5,397 nt of DNA from an uncultured Actinomycetes bacterium (GTDB taxonomy: Bacteria; Actinomycetota; Acidimicrobiia; Acidimicrobiales; Microtrichaceae), in NCBI GenBank assembly GCA_903930035.1, contig CAIYXG010000463.1, positions 1 to 5,397 of the forward strand. The letters run 5' to 3'. Positions 5,223 to 5,397 of this stretch are shown here, one piece after another (positions within the stretch are counted from its first letter, which is position 1; each line of letters begins with the position of its first letter). A model generated the notes under the pieces. That model did not search any database. It was not told where the DNA came from and was given only the letters and a program-made list of their open reading frames with translations. The position numbers and the translations under genes were made by a program.

Positions 5223-5228
5223 AGGGTA
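5223..5228 (-). promoter_or_regulatory. Possible -10 box for a leaderless lipoprotein transcript (TACCCT)
   Basis: The minus strand reads TACCCT, then seven nucleotides, then GTG at 5215. A TANNNT box at this distance is the usual layout of actinobacterial leaderless genes, with transcription starting at or next to the first base of the start codon. No Shine-Dalgarno site precedes the GTG, which agrees. No -35 box is evident. If real, it gives lipoprotein and lgt their own promoter apart from the upstream gene. Confidence 0.42.
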
Positions 5229-5268
5229 GTGCCGGTCCACCCGGCCCCGGCCGCACCGGAGCGCATGC

Positions 5269-5397
5269 TCAGCCGGGCGCCCGCGCGTCGGCGCTGGCGG
5301 CCAGCAGCGCCTCCCACGCGGCACCGGCCGCCTCGCCGTGCACCCGGGCGAGCGTGCCGCGGTCGCAGCCCTCGGCCGCCGCCCCGGCCAGCACGGC
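5269..5397 (-). CDS. C-terminal 42 residues of an unidentified protein (truncated by window edge)
   Basis: An open minus-strand frame enters at the right edge and ends with TGA at 5271-5269. The visible part is Ala-rich and probably helical (for example RVHGEAAGAAWEALLAAS). Nearly every third codon position is G or C, as in the real genes here, which supports coding. I cannot name the family from this fragment. Its stop lies 53 nt before the lipoprotein GTG, on the same strand, so it may head the same cluster or end just before the lipoprotein promoter. Confidence 0.6.
   Translation of the reverse strand, partial: AVLAGAAAEGCDRGTLARVHGEAAGAAWEALLAASADARAPG

Noticed and set aside
5216..5317. 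Longer lipoprotein starts upstream of GTG 5215 (including ATG 5266)
   Set aside because: They would put up to 34 polar residues before the signal peptide and overlap or abut the upstream gene. ATG 5266 sits inside a small GAGC/GCTC palindrome without a ribosome site. It is not fully excluded.
1..5397. CRISPR, tRNA, insertion sequence or phage attachment site
   Set aside because: No direct-repeat arrays, cloverleaf-like sequence, terminal inverted repeats with transposase, or integrase were seen on either strand.

Overview
The window is very GC-rich, with third codon positions almost all G or C, and it is densely coded. GTG starts, a possible leaderless start with a TACCCT-like -10 box, an Lgt with an actinobacterial-type GGLGIPG loop and a low-complexity tail, and an exported protein ending in a Thr-rich TTTT tail all point to a high-GC Actinomycetota chromosome. 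Acidimicrobiia is my best guess, but it is only an inference. I see no tRNA, rRNA, CRISPR array, insertion sequence or phage gene, and no gene-free stretch longer than about 80 bases.

Left part (1-1898): two minus-strand genes. The first, running off the left edge, is the N-terminal 203 residues of a gamma-class N6-adenine DNA methyltransferase. It has a complete set of SAM-binding and catalytic motifs, including NPPF. Upstream of it in the transcription direction lies a complete RhlE-like DEAD-box RNA helicase (386 aa). An 8-bp GC hairpin follows the helicase stop and probably separates the two transcripts. A 78-bp divergent intergenic region (1821-1898) then separates the helicase from the plus-strand pair.

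Middle part (1899-3532): a plus-strand two-gene unit. A phytanoyl-CoA dioxygenase (PhyH)-type Fe(II)/2-oxoglutarate oxygenase overlaps by 4 nt (GTGA) a compact, apparently cytoplasmic serine hydrolase of the beta-lactamase/PBP-like fold. The overlap suggests translational coupling and a shared, unknown small-molecule pathway.

Right part (3523-5397): a minus-strand cluster read from right to left. It holds the last 42 codons of an unidentified gene, then a small predicted lipoprotein with two cysteine-bracketed helical repeats, then lgt (prolipoprotein diacylglyceryl transferase), 22 nt downstream of the lipoprotein stop. The lipoprotein is thus a predicted substrate of the enzyme encoded next to it. 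The lgt and serine hydrolase genes converge and overlap tail to tail by 10 nt.

Nothing here is a clear-cut new defence or mobile system. The parts most worth following are the PhyH/serine-hydrolase pair, the repeat-containing lipoprotein beside lgt, and the truncated methyltransferase, whose specificity region and possible partners lie beyond the left edge.
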